64,000 nt of DNA from JAUSIF01 sp040901465. Lineage in GTDB: Bacteria; Pseudomonadota; Alphaproteobacteria; Rhizobiales; Xanthobacteraceae. Below are positions 18,651-27,042 of this stretch, one piece after another. The notes below the pieces were generated by a model, which saw nothing but the letters and a program-made list of their open reading frames with translations, did no database searches and had not been told where the DNA came from. Positions within the stretch are counted from its first letter, which is position 1; every line of letters starts with the position of its first letter. The position numbers and the translations under genes are program-made. The DNA lies in contig JBBDYN010000055.1 in the NCBI GenBank assembly GCA_040901465.1, positions 1 through 64,000 on the forward strand. The letters run 5' to 3'.

Positions 18651-19583
18651 ATGCACTCGCTCGTTCAGCGCCTCTTTGGCCGGCTCTACAACGCGCCGTA
18701 TCTCCTGCTCGTGCTCACGACGTTGTTCTGGGCCGGCAACATCAATGTCGGACGCTACGCGGCCGGATATGTGCCGCCGGTCGCGCTCGGCACGTTGCGT
18801 TGGGTCGGCGCAGCGTTGATTCTCCTCCCCTTCGCGCTTCCCTATCTGCGTGCGGATTGGCCGGTGATCCGCAAGCATGCCGCCATGCTGACGCTGCTCT
18901 CGCTCCTCAGCATTTCTGCCTACAACACGCTCACCTATTACGGCCTGCAATTCACCGAGGCGATCAATGCCGTGATCCTGCAATCGACCGGATCCCTGGT
19001 CGTTGTCGCCTTTGCGTTTCTATTGTTCGGCGAGCGACTTGGGCCTTGGCAATTGTTCGGGATGATCCTGTCGTTCGCAGGCGTCGCGGTCGTCGTGAGC
19101 CGCGGCGAGTCTGCGGCCCTTCTCGACTTTCGCCTCAATATCGGCGACCTGATCCTGCTCGCGGCGATCGCCTCATATTCGCTTTACACCGTGCTGCTAA
19201 GGCGCAGGCCGCCGATTCACCCGCTTTCGTTCGTGACGCTCACCATGGGCTGGGGCGCGATCCTCCTGCTGCCATTCTGGGCTGCGGAGATCGCAGGTGG
19301 CCGCACCGTGCCGCTCGAAGCTGCGTCGCTCGCGATCGTCGCCTATGTGATCATCTTTCCGTCGCTGCTCGCACACTTCTTCTTTTTCCGCGGCGTCGAG
19401 ATGATTGGCGCGAACCGGGCCGCGCCGTTCATGTATCTGATTCCGGTGTTCGCCACCGCCCTCGCGATCCTGTTTCTCGGCGAGGAACTTCACCTGTTCC
19501 ATGCCGCGGGCTTCATGCTCGTGATCGGCGGGGTATTGATCGCGACGCGGCGTCAGCAACTTCCCGCCGAAGTCAAAACCTGA
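18651..19583 (+). CDS. EamA/DMT-family exporter
   Basis: This 310-residue protein has about ten membrane segments arranged as two EamA repeats (starting LLLVLTTLFWAGNINVGRYAAG and LILLAAIASYSLYTVLLRR). That is the drug/metabolite transporter fold (RhaT/YdcZ relatives), which exports amino acids or other metabolites. The start was taken at 18651, after a GGGG-type site; a much longer frame upstream overlaps the VOC gene and is not coding. It is in line with the VOC gene. Its stop overlaps the convergent serA stop by 11 bases. Confidence 0.85.
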   Translation: MHSLVQRLFGRLYNAPYLLLVLTTLFWAGNINVGRYAAGYVPPVALGTLRWVGAALILLPFALPYLRADWPVIRKHAAMLTLLSLLSISAYNTLTYYGLQFTEAINAVILQSTGSLVVVAFAFLLFGERLGPWQLFGMILSFAGVAVVVSRGESAALLDFRLNIGDLILLAAIASYSLYTVLLRRRPPIHPLSFVTLTMGWGAILLLPFWAAEIAGGRTVPLEAASLAIVAYVIIFPSLLAHFFFFRGVEMIGANRAAPFMYLIPVFATALAILFLGEELHLFHAAGFMLVIGGVLIATRRQQLPAEVKT

Positions 19584-21153
19584 GCAGTTTCGCCTGCTGC
19601 ACCTGCGGCAGCGCGCGCACCTTCGCCAGCACATCGGTCGGCAGCTCGCCATCGATCTCGATCAGCGCGATCGCGTTGCCGCCCGGCGCCTCGCGGCCCA
19701 CGTGGAACGTCGCGATGTTGATCCCGGCGTCGCCGAGCGTCGACGAGAACTTGCCGATGAAGCCGGGCTTGTCGAGATTGGTGATGTAGATCATCGACGG
19801 GCCGAACTCGGCGTCCATCCGGATTCCCTTGATGTTGACGATGCGCGGCCGGCCGTCGGCATAAACGGTCCCCGCCACCGTGCGCTCCTGCCGCTCGGTA
19901 ACGACCGTGAGCTTGATCAGGCTGTCGTAATCGCCCTCGGCCTCGCGCGTGGTCTCCTCGACCACCATGCCGCGCTCCTTCGCGATCACAGCCGACGACA
20001 CCACGTTGATGTCGCCGAGCATCGGGCGCAGGAGCCCCGCGAGCGCCGCCGAGGTCAGCGCCTTGATCTTCATCTGCGCGACGCTGCCCTCGTAGGTGAT
20101 CTGCACCTTGCTGATGCCTGTCTCCGTGAGCTGCCCCGCGAACGAGCCGAGCTTTTCCGCAAGCGCGATGAAGGGCTTGAGCCTGGGGGCTTCTTCCGCC
20201 GTGATCGAAGGGAAATTCACCGCGTTCGAGATCGCCCCGCGCAACAAGAAATCCGACATTTGCTCGGCGATCTGCTGCGCGACGTTTTCCTGCGCCTCGG
20301 TGGTGGCGGCGCCGAGGTGCGGCGTGCACACGACGTTCGGATGTCCAAACAGCGGATTCTCCGTCGCCGGCTCAATCGAAAACACGTCGAACGCCGCCCC
20401 GGCGACGTGGCCGGTGTCGAGCGCCGCCCTGAGCGCGTTTTCGTCGACAAGTCCGCCGCGGGCGCAATTGATGACGCGCACGCCCTTCTTGGTGCGGGCG
20501 AGGCTCTCGGCATTCAAAATATTTTTCGTCTTCTCCGTAACCGGTGCGTGGAAAGAGATGAAATCCGCACGCGCAAGAAGATCATCGAACTCCACCTTCT
20601 CGACGCCAATGTCCTTCGCCCGTTCGGGCGAGAGATACGGGTCGAACGCAACCACTCTCATGCGCACCCCGAGCGCGCGGTCCGCGACGATCGAGCCGAT
20701 ATTGCCGCAGCCGATGATGCCAAGCGTCTTCGCCGTAAGCTCGACTCCCAGAAAGCGGTTCTTCTCCCACTTGCCAGCTTGAGTCGAAATGTCGGCCTGC
20801 GGAATCTGCCGCGCGAGCGCGAATAGGAGCGCGATCGCGTGCTCGGCGGTCGTGATGGAATTCCCGAAAGGCGTGTTCATTACGATGATGCCCTTCGCGG
20901 TCGCGGCGTTCACATCGATATTGTCGACGCCAATGCCGGCGCGGCCGATCACTTTCAGGCCATTCGCGGCGGCAATCACCTTTTCGGTCACCTTGGTTGC
21001 CGAGCGCACGGCGATGCCGTCGTACTTGCCGATGATTTCGACGAGCTGGTCGCGATCGAGCCCGATCTTCACGTCGGTCTCGATGCTGCGGTCCTTGAAG
21101 ATCTGCGCGGCCGCAGGCGAAAGCTTGTCGGCGATGAGAACGCGGGGTGCCAT
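19573..21153 (-). CDS. serA: D-3-phosphoglycerate dehydrogenase SerA
   Basis: SerA oxidises 3-phosphoglycerate with NAD, the first step of serine synthesis. The 526-residue long form has an N-terminal substrate domain, a nucleotide-binding domain with GCGNIG at 148-153, catalytic Arg232 (NCARGG), Glu261 and His279 (CTPHLG), and an intervening allosteric substrate-binding domain. The C-terminal ACT domain is at about 450-526. The start at 21153 has a GAGGGAGG ribosome site. It follows serC by 11 bases, so the two form an operon. Confidence 0.95.
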   Translation of the reverse strand: MAPRVLIADKLSPAAAQIFKDRSIETDVKIGLDRDQLVEIIGKYDGIAVRSATKVTEKVIAAANGLKVIGRAGIGVDNIDVNAATAKGIIVMNTPFGNSITTAEHAIALLFALARQIPQADISTQAGKWEKNRFLGVELTAKTLGIIGCGNIGSIVADRALGVRMRVVAFDPYLSPERAKDIGVEKVEFDDLLARADFISFHAPVTEKTKNILNAESLARTKKGVRVINCARGGLVDENALRAALDTGHVAGAAFDVFSIEPATENPLFGHPNVVCTPHLGAATTEAQENVAQQIAEQMSDFLLRGAISNAVNFPSITAEEAPRLKPFIALAEKLGSFAGQLTETGISKVQITYEGSVAQMKIKALTSAALAGLLRPMLGDINVVSSAVIAKERGMVVEETTREAEGDYDSLIKLTVVTERQERTVAGTVYADGRPRIVNIKGIRMDAEFGPSMIYITNLDKPGFIGKFSSTLGDAGINIATFHVGREAPGGNAIALIEIDGELPTDVLAKVRALPQVQQAKLLRF

Positions 21154-21164
21154 GTGCGCCTCCC

Positions 21165-22349
21165 TCACGCGCTCTTCGCGAGTAGAGATTCGGGCATCGC
21201 GGCCTTGGCCTGCGCGAATGCCCAATCGAGCCACCGGAAGAGCGCCTCGAGGTCGGCGCCCTCGATCGTGGCGCCGGTCCAGATGCGCAAGCCCGGAGGC
21301 GCGTCGCGATAGAACGCAATGTCGTAGGCGACGTTCTCCTTTTCGAGCATGCCCGCGATCGACTTCGCGAACGCGGCCTGCGCGTCCAGCGCGAGCGCCT
21401 TGATCGCTGGATCGGCGAACACAAGGCACACCGACGTGTTGGAGCGGGTCGCGGGCGCTTTCGCGAGATGCTCGATCCACGGCGTCCGCGCGACCCAGGC
21501 GTCGAGCTTCGCGAAATTTTCGTCGGCACGTTTGCGTAGCCCGGAAAGGCCGCCGATCGACTTCGCCCATTCCAGTGCATCGAGATAGTCCTCGACGCAG
21601 AGCATCGACGGCGTGTTGATGGTCTCGCCCTGGAAGATCGCTTCGTTGAGCTTGCCGCCCTTGGTCATGCGAAAGATTTTCGGCATGGGCCAAGCGGGCG
21701 TGTAGGATTCGAGCCGTTCCACCGCGCGCGGGCTCAGGATCAGCATGCCGTGCGCTGCTTCGCCGCCCAGCACCTTCTGCCAGGAGTAAGTCACGACATC
21801 GAGCTTGTCCCAGGCGAGGTTCTGCGCGAACGCCGCCGAGGTCGCGTCGCAGATCGTGAGGCCCGCGCGGTCGGCCTTGATCCAGTCGCCATTCGGCACG
21901 CGTACGCCTGAGGTCGTACCGTTCCAGGTGAACACGACATCATGCGAGAAATCGACTTGGCCGAGGTCGGGCAGCTCGCCATACGGCGCTTTCAGCACGC
22001 GCGCATTCTTTAGCTTGAGCTGCTTGATCACGTCCGTGACCCAGCCCTCGCCGAAGCTCTCCCAGGCGAGCAAGTCCACGGGCCGCGCGCCCAGGAGCGA
22101 CCAGAGCGCCATTTCCACGGCGCCGGTGTCGGACGCGGGCACGATGCCGATCTTGTAGCCGGCCGGCACGCCTAGCACTTCGCGCGTGAGATCGATCGCG
22201 CGCTTGAGCTTGGCTCTGCCGGGCTTCGACCGGTGCGACCGGCCGAGCAGAGCGTCCGTGAGGATTTCGAGATTCCAGCCGGGGCGTTTGGCACAGGGGC
22301 CGGACGAGAAGTGTGGCACGCGCGGGCGGGCGGCGGGCGGGTTCGCCAT
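21165..22349 (-). CDS. serC: Phosphoserine aminotransferase SerC
   Basis: SerC transaminates phosphohydroxypyruvate to phosphoserine, the second step of serine synthesis, so serC-serA is a serine operon. The 394-residue PLP enzyme shows VPHFSSGPCAKRPGW near the start, the DATSAAFAQ segment, and the Schiff-base lysine in SWQKVLGGE. It is the variant length (about 380-395) found in alphaproteobacteria. Its ribosome site is inside the second hairpin of the leader element described separately. Confidence 0.94.
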   Translation of the reverse strand: MANPPAARPRVPHFSSGPCAKRPGWNLEILTDALLGRSHRSKPGRAKLKRAIDLTREVLGVPAGYKIGIVPASDTGAVEMALWSLLGARPVDLLAWESFGEGWVTDVIKQLKLKNARVLKAPYGELPDLGQVDFSHDVVFTWNGTTSGVRVPNGDWIKADRAGLTICDATSAAFAQNLAWDKLDVVTYSWQKVLGGEAAHGMLILSPRAVERLESYTPAWPMPKIFRMTKGGKLNEAIFQGETINTPSMLCVEDYLDALEWAKSIGGLSGLRKRADENFAKLDAWVARTPWIEHLAKAPATRSNTSVCLVFADPAIKALALDAQAAFAKSIAGMLEKENVAYDIAFYRDAPPGLRIWTGATIEGADLEALFRWLDWAFAQAKAAMPESLLAKSA

Positions 22350-22354
22350 GGTGT

Positions 22355-22391
22355 CTATCCTTCCAGATAGTCGCCCCTCGTTGGGGAGGGG
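22355..22391 (-). promoter_or_regulatory. serC leader RNA element (two hairpins, ribosome site in second)
   Basis: Just upstream of serC the minus-strand transcript can form a 6-bp hairpin (CCCCTC at 22374-22379 pairing with GAGGGG at 22386-22391). A second 5-bp hairpin (CTATC/GATAG at 22355-22370) holds the GGAAGG ribosome site. Arrangement and position match the serC RNA motif of alphaproteobacteria, which lies in the 5' leader of serC-serA operons. Sequestering the ribosome site suggests translational control of serine synthesis. The ligand, if any, is not known. Confidence 0.7.
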
Positions 22392-22470
22392 TGTCCCGCC
22401 GATGGGGATAGGCTCAAGCGCCCAAGGCCGTCAAGGACGGCAAAAGTTCATGGTGTCGCAGCGTTAAGCT

Positions 22471-22614
22471 TCTTCTCCTCCCGCTTGCGGGGAGAGGGTG
22501 GCTGCCGCGCCGACGAGCGAAGCGAGGATCCGCCGCGGCGATTCAAGAAGTGCCCGCGCTGCCCGCGCGCTTCGCTCGATGCTCGCCACCCTCTCCTCGC
22601 AATCGGGCAGAGGG
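22471..22614. repeat. Imperfect inverted-repeat element between serC and the Omp25-like gene
   Basis: A perfect 12-bp inverted repeat (GGAGAGGGTGGC at 22491-22502 and its complement at 22585-22596) brackets about 80 bases. It extends outward through CTCCCGCTTGCGGGG on the left and CCTCGCAATCGGGCAGAGG on the right. Inside it, a short segment (GCGAGGATCCGCCGCGGCG near 22521) recurs imperfectly near 22661. This type of GC-rich palindromic intergenic element is common in Bradyrhizobium relatives. It fills most of the 372-base gap between serC and the next gene. Confidence 0.6.
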
Positions 22615-22646
22615 AAAAAAGAAAACGGCGCGGACATGCCGCGCCG
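22615..22646 (-). terminator. Intrinsic terminator of the Omp25-like gene
   Basis: On the minus strand an 8-bp GC stem (CGGCGCGG at 22626-22633 with CCGCGCCG at 22639-22646, loop of five) is followed by TTTTCTTTTTT. It lies about 75 bases after the stop of the Omp25-like gene. Confidence 0.8.
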
Positions 22647-22721
22647 CCGAGGCCGAAGGACGAGGATCCGGCGCGGCGACAATAAGCGCGCCGCGCCGCT
22701 CGCTCGCGAATTCGAATTCGC

Positions 22722-23546
22722 TCAGTACTTGGTGACGATCGGAGGCTGCCAGTGGCTCACACCCATGTCGGCGAGCATCCAGCGCACGCCAAACTTGATG
22801 TCGTGCGAGGTGATGCCCTTGAATTGCACAGGAAAGCACGGCGGAGTCACCTGACACCCGACGCCAGGATCGTCATTTCGGAAATCGCCGGTTTTTGCGT
22901 CACCCAGATTCAAGTAGCGATAGGCGAACTCGACGGTAAAACTTGGCGTGACTTCGTACGATAAACCAGCATACAGCGCCCACGCTAGATCCCATTTCGA
23001 TCCCGTATCGGCGAACCCTCCGGCGCCGCCGATTACGTTCGTATCCTTAAAGTGGCTGATCGTATTCCGTGTTGCGCCGATGCCCGCACCAACAAACGGC
23101 GTGATACTCTTCCAGGTGCCGAGATCGAGATATGCGTTGAAAAGGAACAGCCACTCGGATTTGCTGCCGGTGTAGTCGTTCGTGTTGATGGTGCCGCCGT
23201 TGTCAAACTGATCAAGCGCATGAAAGTCGGCTTTGCCGCGGTATTCGCCGGTAATGTCCCAGCGAAACCAGTTGTTGTGCTCGTAGCCGATGCCGAGACC
23301 AAAGAATGGCGCGCTATCGAAGCCGCCTTTGTCGAGCCAAACGAAGTCGGTGGCCGTTTCGAACAAGGGGTGCTCGAGTCCCTTGAGGCGTTGATTGCTC
23401 ATCCCGATATCGCCCCGCAGGTACCATCCGCCGTATTCCTCGATTGGCGGCGGCAGGAGCGCCGGCAAATCGGCGGCGCGCACGTTGCTTGACGCGAGCA
23501 CGGCCAATGCGGCCGCCGCGACGGCGAAGGTCTTGAGGCTGGCCAT
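22722..23546 (-). CDS. Outer-membrane beta-barrel protein, Omp25/Omp31 type
   Basis: This 274-residue protein has a signal peptide (about 1-24, VRAAD). An eight-strand barrel-like pattern of alternating aromatic and polar residues follows, and a C-terminal aromatic (VTKY) ends it. Motifs such as WYLRGDIGMSNQ, PFFGLGIGYEHNNWFRWDITGEYRG and FTVEFAYRYLNLGDAKTG fit the Omp25/Omp31 porin-like family of Rhizobiales. The start was set at 23546, where AAGGATGGG provides a ribosome site. A perfect CtrA box lies 83 bases upstream and an intrinsic terminator follows. The Brucella omp25 gene is known to be CtrA-controlled, so the context is consistent. Confidence 0.85.
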   Translation of the reverse strand: MASLKTFAVAAAALAVLASSNVRAADLPALLPPPIEEYGGWYLRGDIGMSNQRLKGLEHPLFETATDFVWLDKGGFDSAPFFGLGIGYEHNNWFRWDITGEYRGKADFHALDQFDNGGTINTNDYTGSKSEWLFLFNAYLDLGTWKSITPFVGAGIGATRNTISHFKDTNVIGGAGGFADTGSKWDLAWALYAGLSYEVTPSFTVEFAYRYLNLGDAKTGDFRNDDPGVGCQVTPPCFPVQFKGITSHDIKFGVRWMLADMGVSHWQPPIVTKY

Positions 23547-23628
23547 CTTCCCATCCTTCTGAACTGGCAGGGCGCGCACGCAGCGATCGCCCGTCGGTTT
23601 CCGAAGAGGCGAAACTGGCAGCGAATGT

Positions 23629-23643
23629 TTAAGAGGGGCTTAA
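23629..23643 (-). promoter_or_regulatory. Perfect CtrA box (TTAA-N7-TTAA) before the Omp25-like gene
   Basis: The sequence TTAA, seven bases, TTAA exactly matches the CtrA recognition pattern. It is followed on the plus strand by two more TTAA half-sites (23646-23649 and 23653-23656). It lies 83 bases upstream of the Omp25-like start. This supports CtrA control of an outer-membrane protein, as reported for Brucella omp25. Confidence 0.65.
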
Positions 23644-23689
23644 CCTTAATATTTAACCACGACCGCTCACCGGGCCGGACAACAGGGAC

Positions 23690-23783
23690 CCCTCATGCGC
23701 GGGCTTGACCCGCGCCTGCAGGCGCACGTTGCAACCAGCAATGCGCTCGGCCTGGATTGCCGGGTCAAGGCCGGGCAATGAGG
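23690..23783. repeat. Palindromic intergenic repeat, copy 1 (GGGCTTGACCCG type)
   Basis: The arms CCTCATGCGCGGGCTTGACCCG (left, 23691 on) and CGGGTCAAGGCCGGGCAATGAGG (right, to 23783) form an imperfect inverted repeat around a variable centre. A related element with the same arms lies at 54285-54371. It sits between glmM and the Omp25-like gene. Confidence 0.7.
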
Positions 23784-23808
23784 AGGATTTTAAGATTCTG
23801 TTAACTGA

Positions 23809-25152
23809 TCAGGCGGCTGCCGATTTCGTCAGCGCATCGACGATGTCGTTGACGACCGCTTCCACGAGCGCCCGGTCTTCGCCTTCGCCCATCACCCGGA
23901 TTACCGGCTCCGTGCCTGACGAGCGCACGACGAGCCTGCCCTGCCCGTTCAGCCGCTGCTGCGCCGACGCGATCACGGTCTTGACTTTGCTGTCGTCGAG
24001 CGGCTTGCCGGTCCGGTAGCGAACGTTCTTCAGAATTTGCGGCAGCGGCTCGAACCGGTGGCAAACCTGCGATACCGGCTTTCCCGACTTCTGCACGACC
24101 GCAAGCACCTGCAGCGCCGCGACGAACCCGTCACCGGTCGTCGTGTAGTCGGACAGAATGATATGGCCGGACTGCTCGCCGCCGACATTGTAGCCGCCGG
24201 TGCGCATCCGCTCGAGCACGTATCGGTCGCCCACCGGCGTGCGCACGAGCTCGATCCCGATCCCGGCGAGATGACGTTCGAGGCCGAGATTGGACATTAC
24301 GGTGCCAACGATTCCGGACCGCGCGAGTCGACCGTCTTCCTGGAAGCTTTCGGCAACGACCGCGAGCAATTGATCGCCGTCTACGAGGCGCCCCTTTTCG
24401 TCGACGAGCACGACGCGGTCCGCGTCGCCGTCGAGCGCGATGCCGATATCGGCGCGCATTTCGCGCACTTTAGCGACGAGCGTTTCCGGCGCGGTCGAGC
24501 CGCAATCGCGATTGATGTTGAAGCCGTCCGGATCGACTCCGATCGGAAAGACTTCTGCGCCAAGCTCCCAGAGGCCCGCCGGCGCGACCCGGTAGGCCGC
24601 GCCATGGGCGCAATCGACCACGACTCGCAGCCCTTCCAGCGACAGATTGCGCGGCATCGTGCGCTTGGCGAATTCAATGTAGCGGTCCTGCACGCCGTCG
24701 ATACGCTTGGCGCGGCCGAGGTCCGCGGGCTTGGCGAGCTGCTTGCTGAGATCGGAGTCCACTCGCTTCTCGATCTCGCCCTCGATTTCATCGGACAGCT
24801 TGTAACCGTCCGGACCGAACAGCTTGATGCCGTTGTCGTCGTATGGATTGTGCGAGGCGGAGATCATCACGCCCGCGTCCGCGCGCATGGAACGCGTCAG
24901 CATGGCGACCGCCGGCGTCGGCATCGGACCGGTCAGGAACACGTCCATGCCGACCGAGGTGAAGCCGGCAACGAGCGCGGTCTCGATCATGTACCCGGAG
25001 AGGCGCGTGTCCTTGCCGATGAGCACCCGGTGCCGGTGCTCGCCCCGCAGGAACACGAGGCCCGCGGCCTGCCCCACGCGCAATGCCAGGTCCGGCGTGA
25101 TCGCGCCGTTCGCCCTTCCGCGAATACCGTCGGTACCGAAGTATTTGCCCAT
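23809..25152 (-). CDS. glmM: Phosphoglucosamine mutase GlmM
   Basis: GlmM converts glucosamine-6-phosphate to glucosamine-1-phosphate for peptidoglycan and LPS synthesis. The 447-residue protein starts MGKYFGTDGIRG, the family hallmark. It has the phosphoserine loop ISASHNP with S100, a DGDADR metal-binding loop, and the late GEQSGH and RSSGTEP motifs that bind substrate. The length fits (about 445-450). The start at 25152 was chosen to match the family; a frame extension of 18 codons lies upstream. It is divergent from a DHFR-fold gene. Confidence 0.95.
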   Translation of the reverse strand: MGKYFGTDGIRGRANGAITPDLALRVGQAAGLVFLRGEHRHRVLIGKDTRLSGYMIETALVAGFTSVGMDVFLTGPMPTPAVAMLTRSMRADAGVMISASHNPYDDNGIKLFGPDGYKLSDEIEGEIEKRVDSDLSKQLAKPADLGRAKRIDGVQDRYIEFAKRTMPRNLSLEGLRVVVDCAHGAAYRVAPAGLWELGAEVFPIGVDPDGFNINRDCGSTAPETLVAKVREMRADIGIALDGDADRVVLVDEKGRLVDGDQLLAVVAESFQEDGRLARSGIVGTVMSNLGLERHLAGIGIELVRTPVGDRYVLERMRTGGYNVGGEQSGHIILSDYTTTGDGFVAALQVLAVVQKSGKPVSQVCHRFEPLPQILKNVRYRTGKPLDDSKVKTVIASAQQRLNGQGRLVVRSSGTEPVIRVMGEGEDRALVEAVVNDIVDALTKSAAA

Positions 25153-25306
25153 GTGCTTCCGCCCGCCGAGCCCTTTGCCGGGCATTTCCCCGTATTGCGG
25201 CGGCATTTATAGTGCAATCCTACCCGACAAACCTTCAAAGTATATGAGCATCGGTTACCGTTCGGCGTTCGGTTAATAGGGCGTTTCGGCTTGCGGGGCG
25301 CGATCC

Positions 25307-25900
25307 ATGTCCGCCGCCTACGAAATCCACGGCCACGCCATTGTCTCCGACGACGACAGGATCGCCCACGCCGCGGGCGTCATGCCGGCTACACTTCAGA
25401 ACGCCGCGGATTGGCAGCGTTTCCAGGCCTCGCTCGCTCGCGCCGCTGTCATAGTCCTCGGCCGCAAGGGCCACCTCGCTCATCCGAATACCCATCGCCG
25501 CAATCGCCTCGTCGTTTCATCGTCGGCGCACGGCATCGATCGCCGCGACGACGCCTGGTGGTGGAACCCCGCCGAAGTGACGCTTGCCGACGCACTCGCC
25601 ACCGCCGCGCCCGCCGGCGGGCGCGTGATCGTGCCGGGCGGGCGGCGCGTCTACGATCTCTTCCTCGTCCATGGTTTCGACGAATTTCACCTTGCCCGCG
25701 CGCGCGGCGTTCTTATTCCGGGGGGCGTACCCGTATTCACTGAATGCACTCCGCGCCGGCCCGCAGACGAAGTGCTCGCCTCACGCGGCCTCGTGCCGGA
25801 CCCGGTGGAAATTCTCGATGCAGACGCCGGCGTTTCGCTGACGGTGTGGCGGCGGCATCGGCCGCGTGCAGAGTTGAAGGAACCGAGAGCCAAGGGCTAG
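25307..25900 (+). CDS. DHFR/RibD-fold protein, substrate unknown
   Basis: This 197-residue protein has the dihydrofolate-reductase fold pattern: an early ADWQRFQASLARAAVIVLGRKGH strand-helix unit, RNRLVVSSS, and a late GGRVIVPGGRRVYDLFL followed by DEFHLARARGVLIPGG. This resembles the RibD C-terminal and small DHFR-like reductases of alphaproteobacteria, but the catalytic residues of true FolA are not evident. It may be a NADPH-dependent reductase. It is divergent from glmM and just ahead of an LLM monooxygenase; the stop lies two bases before that start, so they are likely co-transcribed. Confidence 0.6.
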   Translation: MSAAYEIHGHAIVSDDDRIAHAAGVMPATLQNAADWQRFQASLARAAVIVLGRKGHLAHPNTHRRNRLVVSSSAHGIDRRDDAWWWNPAEVTLADALATAAPAGGRVIVPGGRRVYDLFLVHGFDEFHLARARGVLIPGGVPVFTECTPRRPADEVLASRGLVPDPVEILDADAGVSLTVWRRHRPRAELKEPRAKG

Positions 25901-25902
25901 GA

Positions 25903-27042
25903 ATGCAGAAGGATCGCGCCGAAACCAATCCGTGTTTCAACCACCGCAAGCTGAAGCTCGGCACCTTCCAGACCAATCTCGAAAGCGGCTGCGTGATGTC
26001 CGATCTCGACGGGCGCCTGCGCATCAGCTGGCCGAGCACGCTGGCCCTCGCCAGGCTCGCCGACGAGATGGAGTTCGAGGCGCTCGTACCCGTCGCACGC
26101 TGGCAGGGGTTCGGCGGCGTCACCAACCCGCAGGGGCCTGGATTCGAAGCCTATACCTGGGCCGCCGGCATCAGCGCGCTCACCGAGAACGCGGGCGTGA
26201 TTTCGACGTCGCACGTAGCGCTCAATCATCCGATCATGGCGGCCAAGCAGTGCGCCGTCATCGACCACATCTCCGGCGGCCGCTTCACGCTCAATGTCGT
26301 GACCGGGTGGAACAAGCCCGAGATAGACATGTTCGGCGCGACGCTGCTTCCGCACGACGAGCGCTACGCCTGCTCTGAGGAGTGGCTGCAGATCGTCAAA
26401 CGCCTGTGGACCGAGGACGAGAGCTTCGACTTCGACGGCAAGTACTATCAAATCAAGAAAGGCTACCTCGAGCCGAAGCCGATCCAGAAGCCGTATCCCG
26501 CGATCATGAACGCCGGCGCATCCGAGCGCGGCCGCCACTTCGCGGCGAAATACTGCGATCTCGTCTATACAGTTGTCCGAGGCGGCGGCGCCAATATCGA
26601 CGACTACAAGGCGCACGTCGCCGCCTATCACAAGCTCGCGCGTGAGGAGTACGGCCGCGAGATCCGCGTCTGGAGTCTTGTCAATATCGTGCAAGGTGAG
26701 ACGGAAAAGGAAGCGCGCGAATTCTTCGACTATTACGTGCAGCAGCAGGGCGACTGGGAAGCGGCGAAGAACGTGGTCGACACGTTCGCGCTCGAGGTGA
26801 ACGCGCGCGATCTGCCGCCCGAGCGCATGAAGCTGATGCAAGAGGCGATGATTGCGAGCTGGGGCGGCTTCAATCTGATCGGGGCGAAGGATCAGATCGT
26901 CGATGGCTTGCAGCGCATGTCGGGCGCGGGCCTCGACGGTGTGATTCTATGCTGGCCGCGCTACGAGCAAGGCATGCGCGAGTTTCGCGACGTCACCTAT
27001 CCGCTACTCCGGCAGGCCGGCCTGCGCGATTTCACGGCATGA
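25903..27042 (+). CDS. LLM-class FMN-dependent monooxygenase (SfnG/RutA-like)
   Basis: This 379-residue protein belongs to the luciferase-like flavin monooxygenases. Seen are LKLGTFQTNLESG, the VPVARWQG and STSHVALNHPIMAAKQ segments of the flavin site, GRFTLNVVTGWN, and late GAKDQIVDGLQRM. The layout is closest to dimethylsulfone (SfnG) or pyrimidine (RutA) monooxygenases. The substrate is not decided by sequence. The start at 25903 follows AAGGGCTAGGA and leaves a two-base gap after the DHFR-fold gene, which could supply reducing power (inference). Confidence 0.82.
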   Translation: MQKDRAETNPCFNHRKLKLGTFQTNLESGCVMSDLDGRLRISWPSTLALARLADEMEFEALVPVARWQGFGGVTNPQGPGFEAYTWAAGISALTENAGVISTSHVALNHPIMAAKQCAVIDHISGGRFTLNVVTGWNKPEIDMFGATLLPHDERYACSEEWLQIVKRLWTEDESFDFDGKYYQIKKGYLEPKPIQKPYPAIMNAGASERGRHFAAKYCDLVYTVVRGGGANIDDYKAHVAAYHKLAREEYGREIRVWSLVNIVQGETEKEAREFFDYYVQQQGDWEAAKNVVDTFALEVNARDLPPERMKLMQEAMIASWGGFNLIGAKDQIVDGLQRMSGAGLDGVILCWPRYEQGMREFRDVTYPLLRQAGLRDFTA

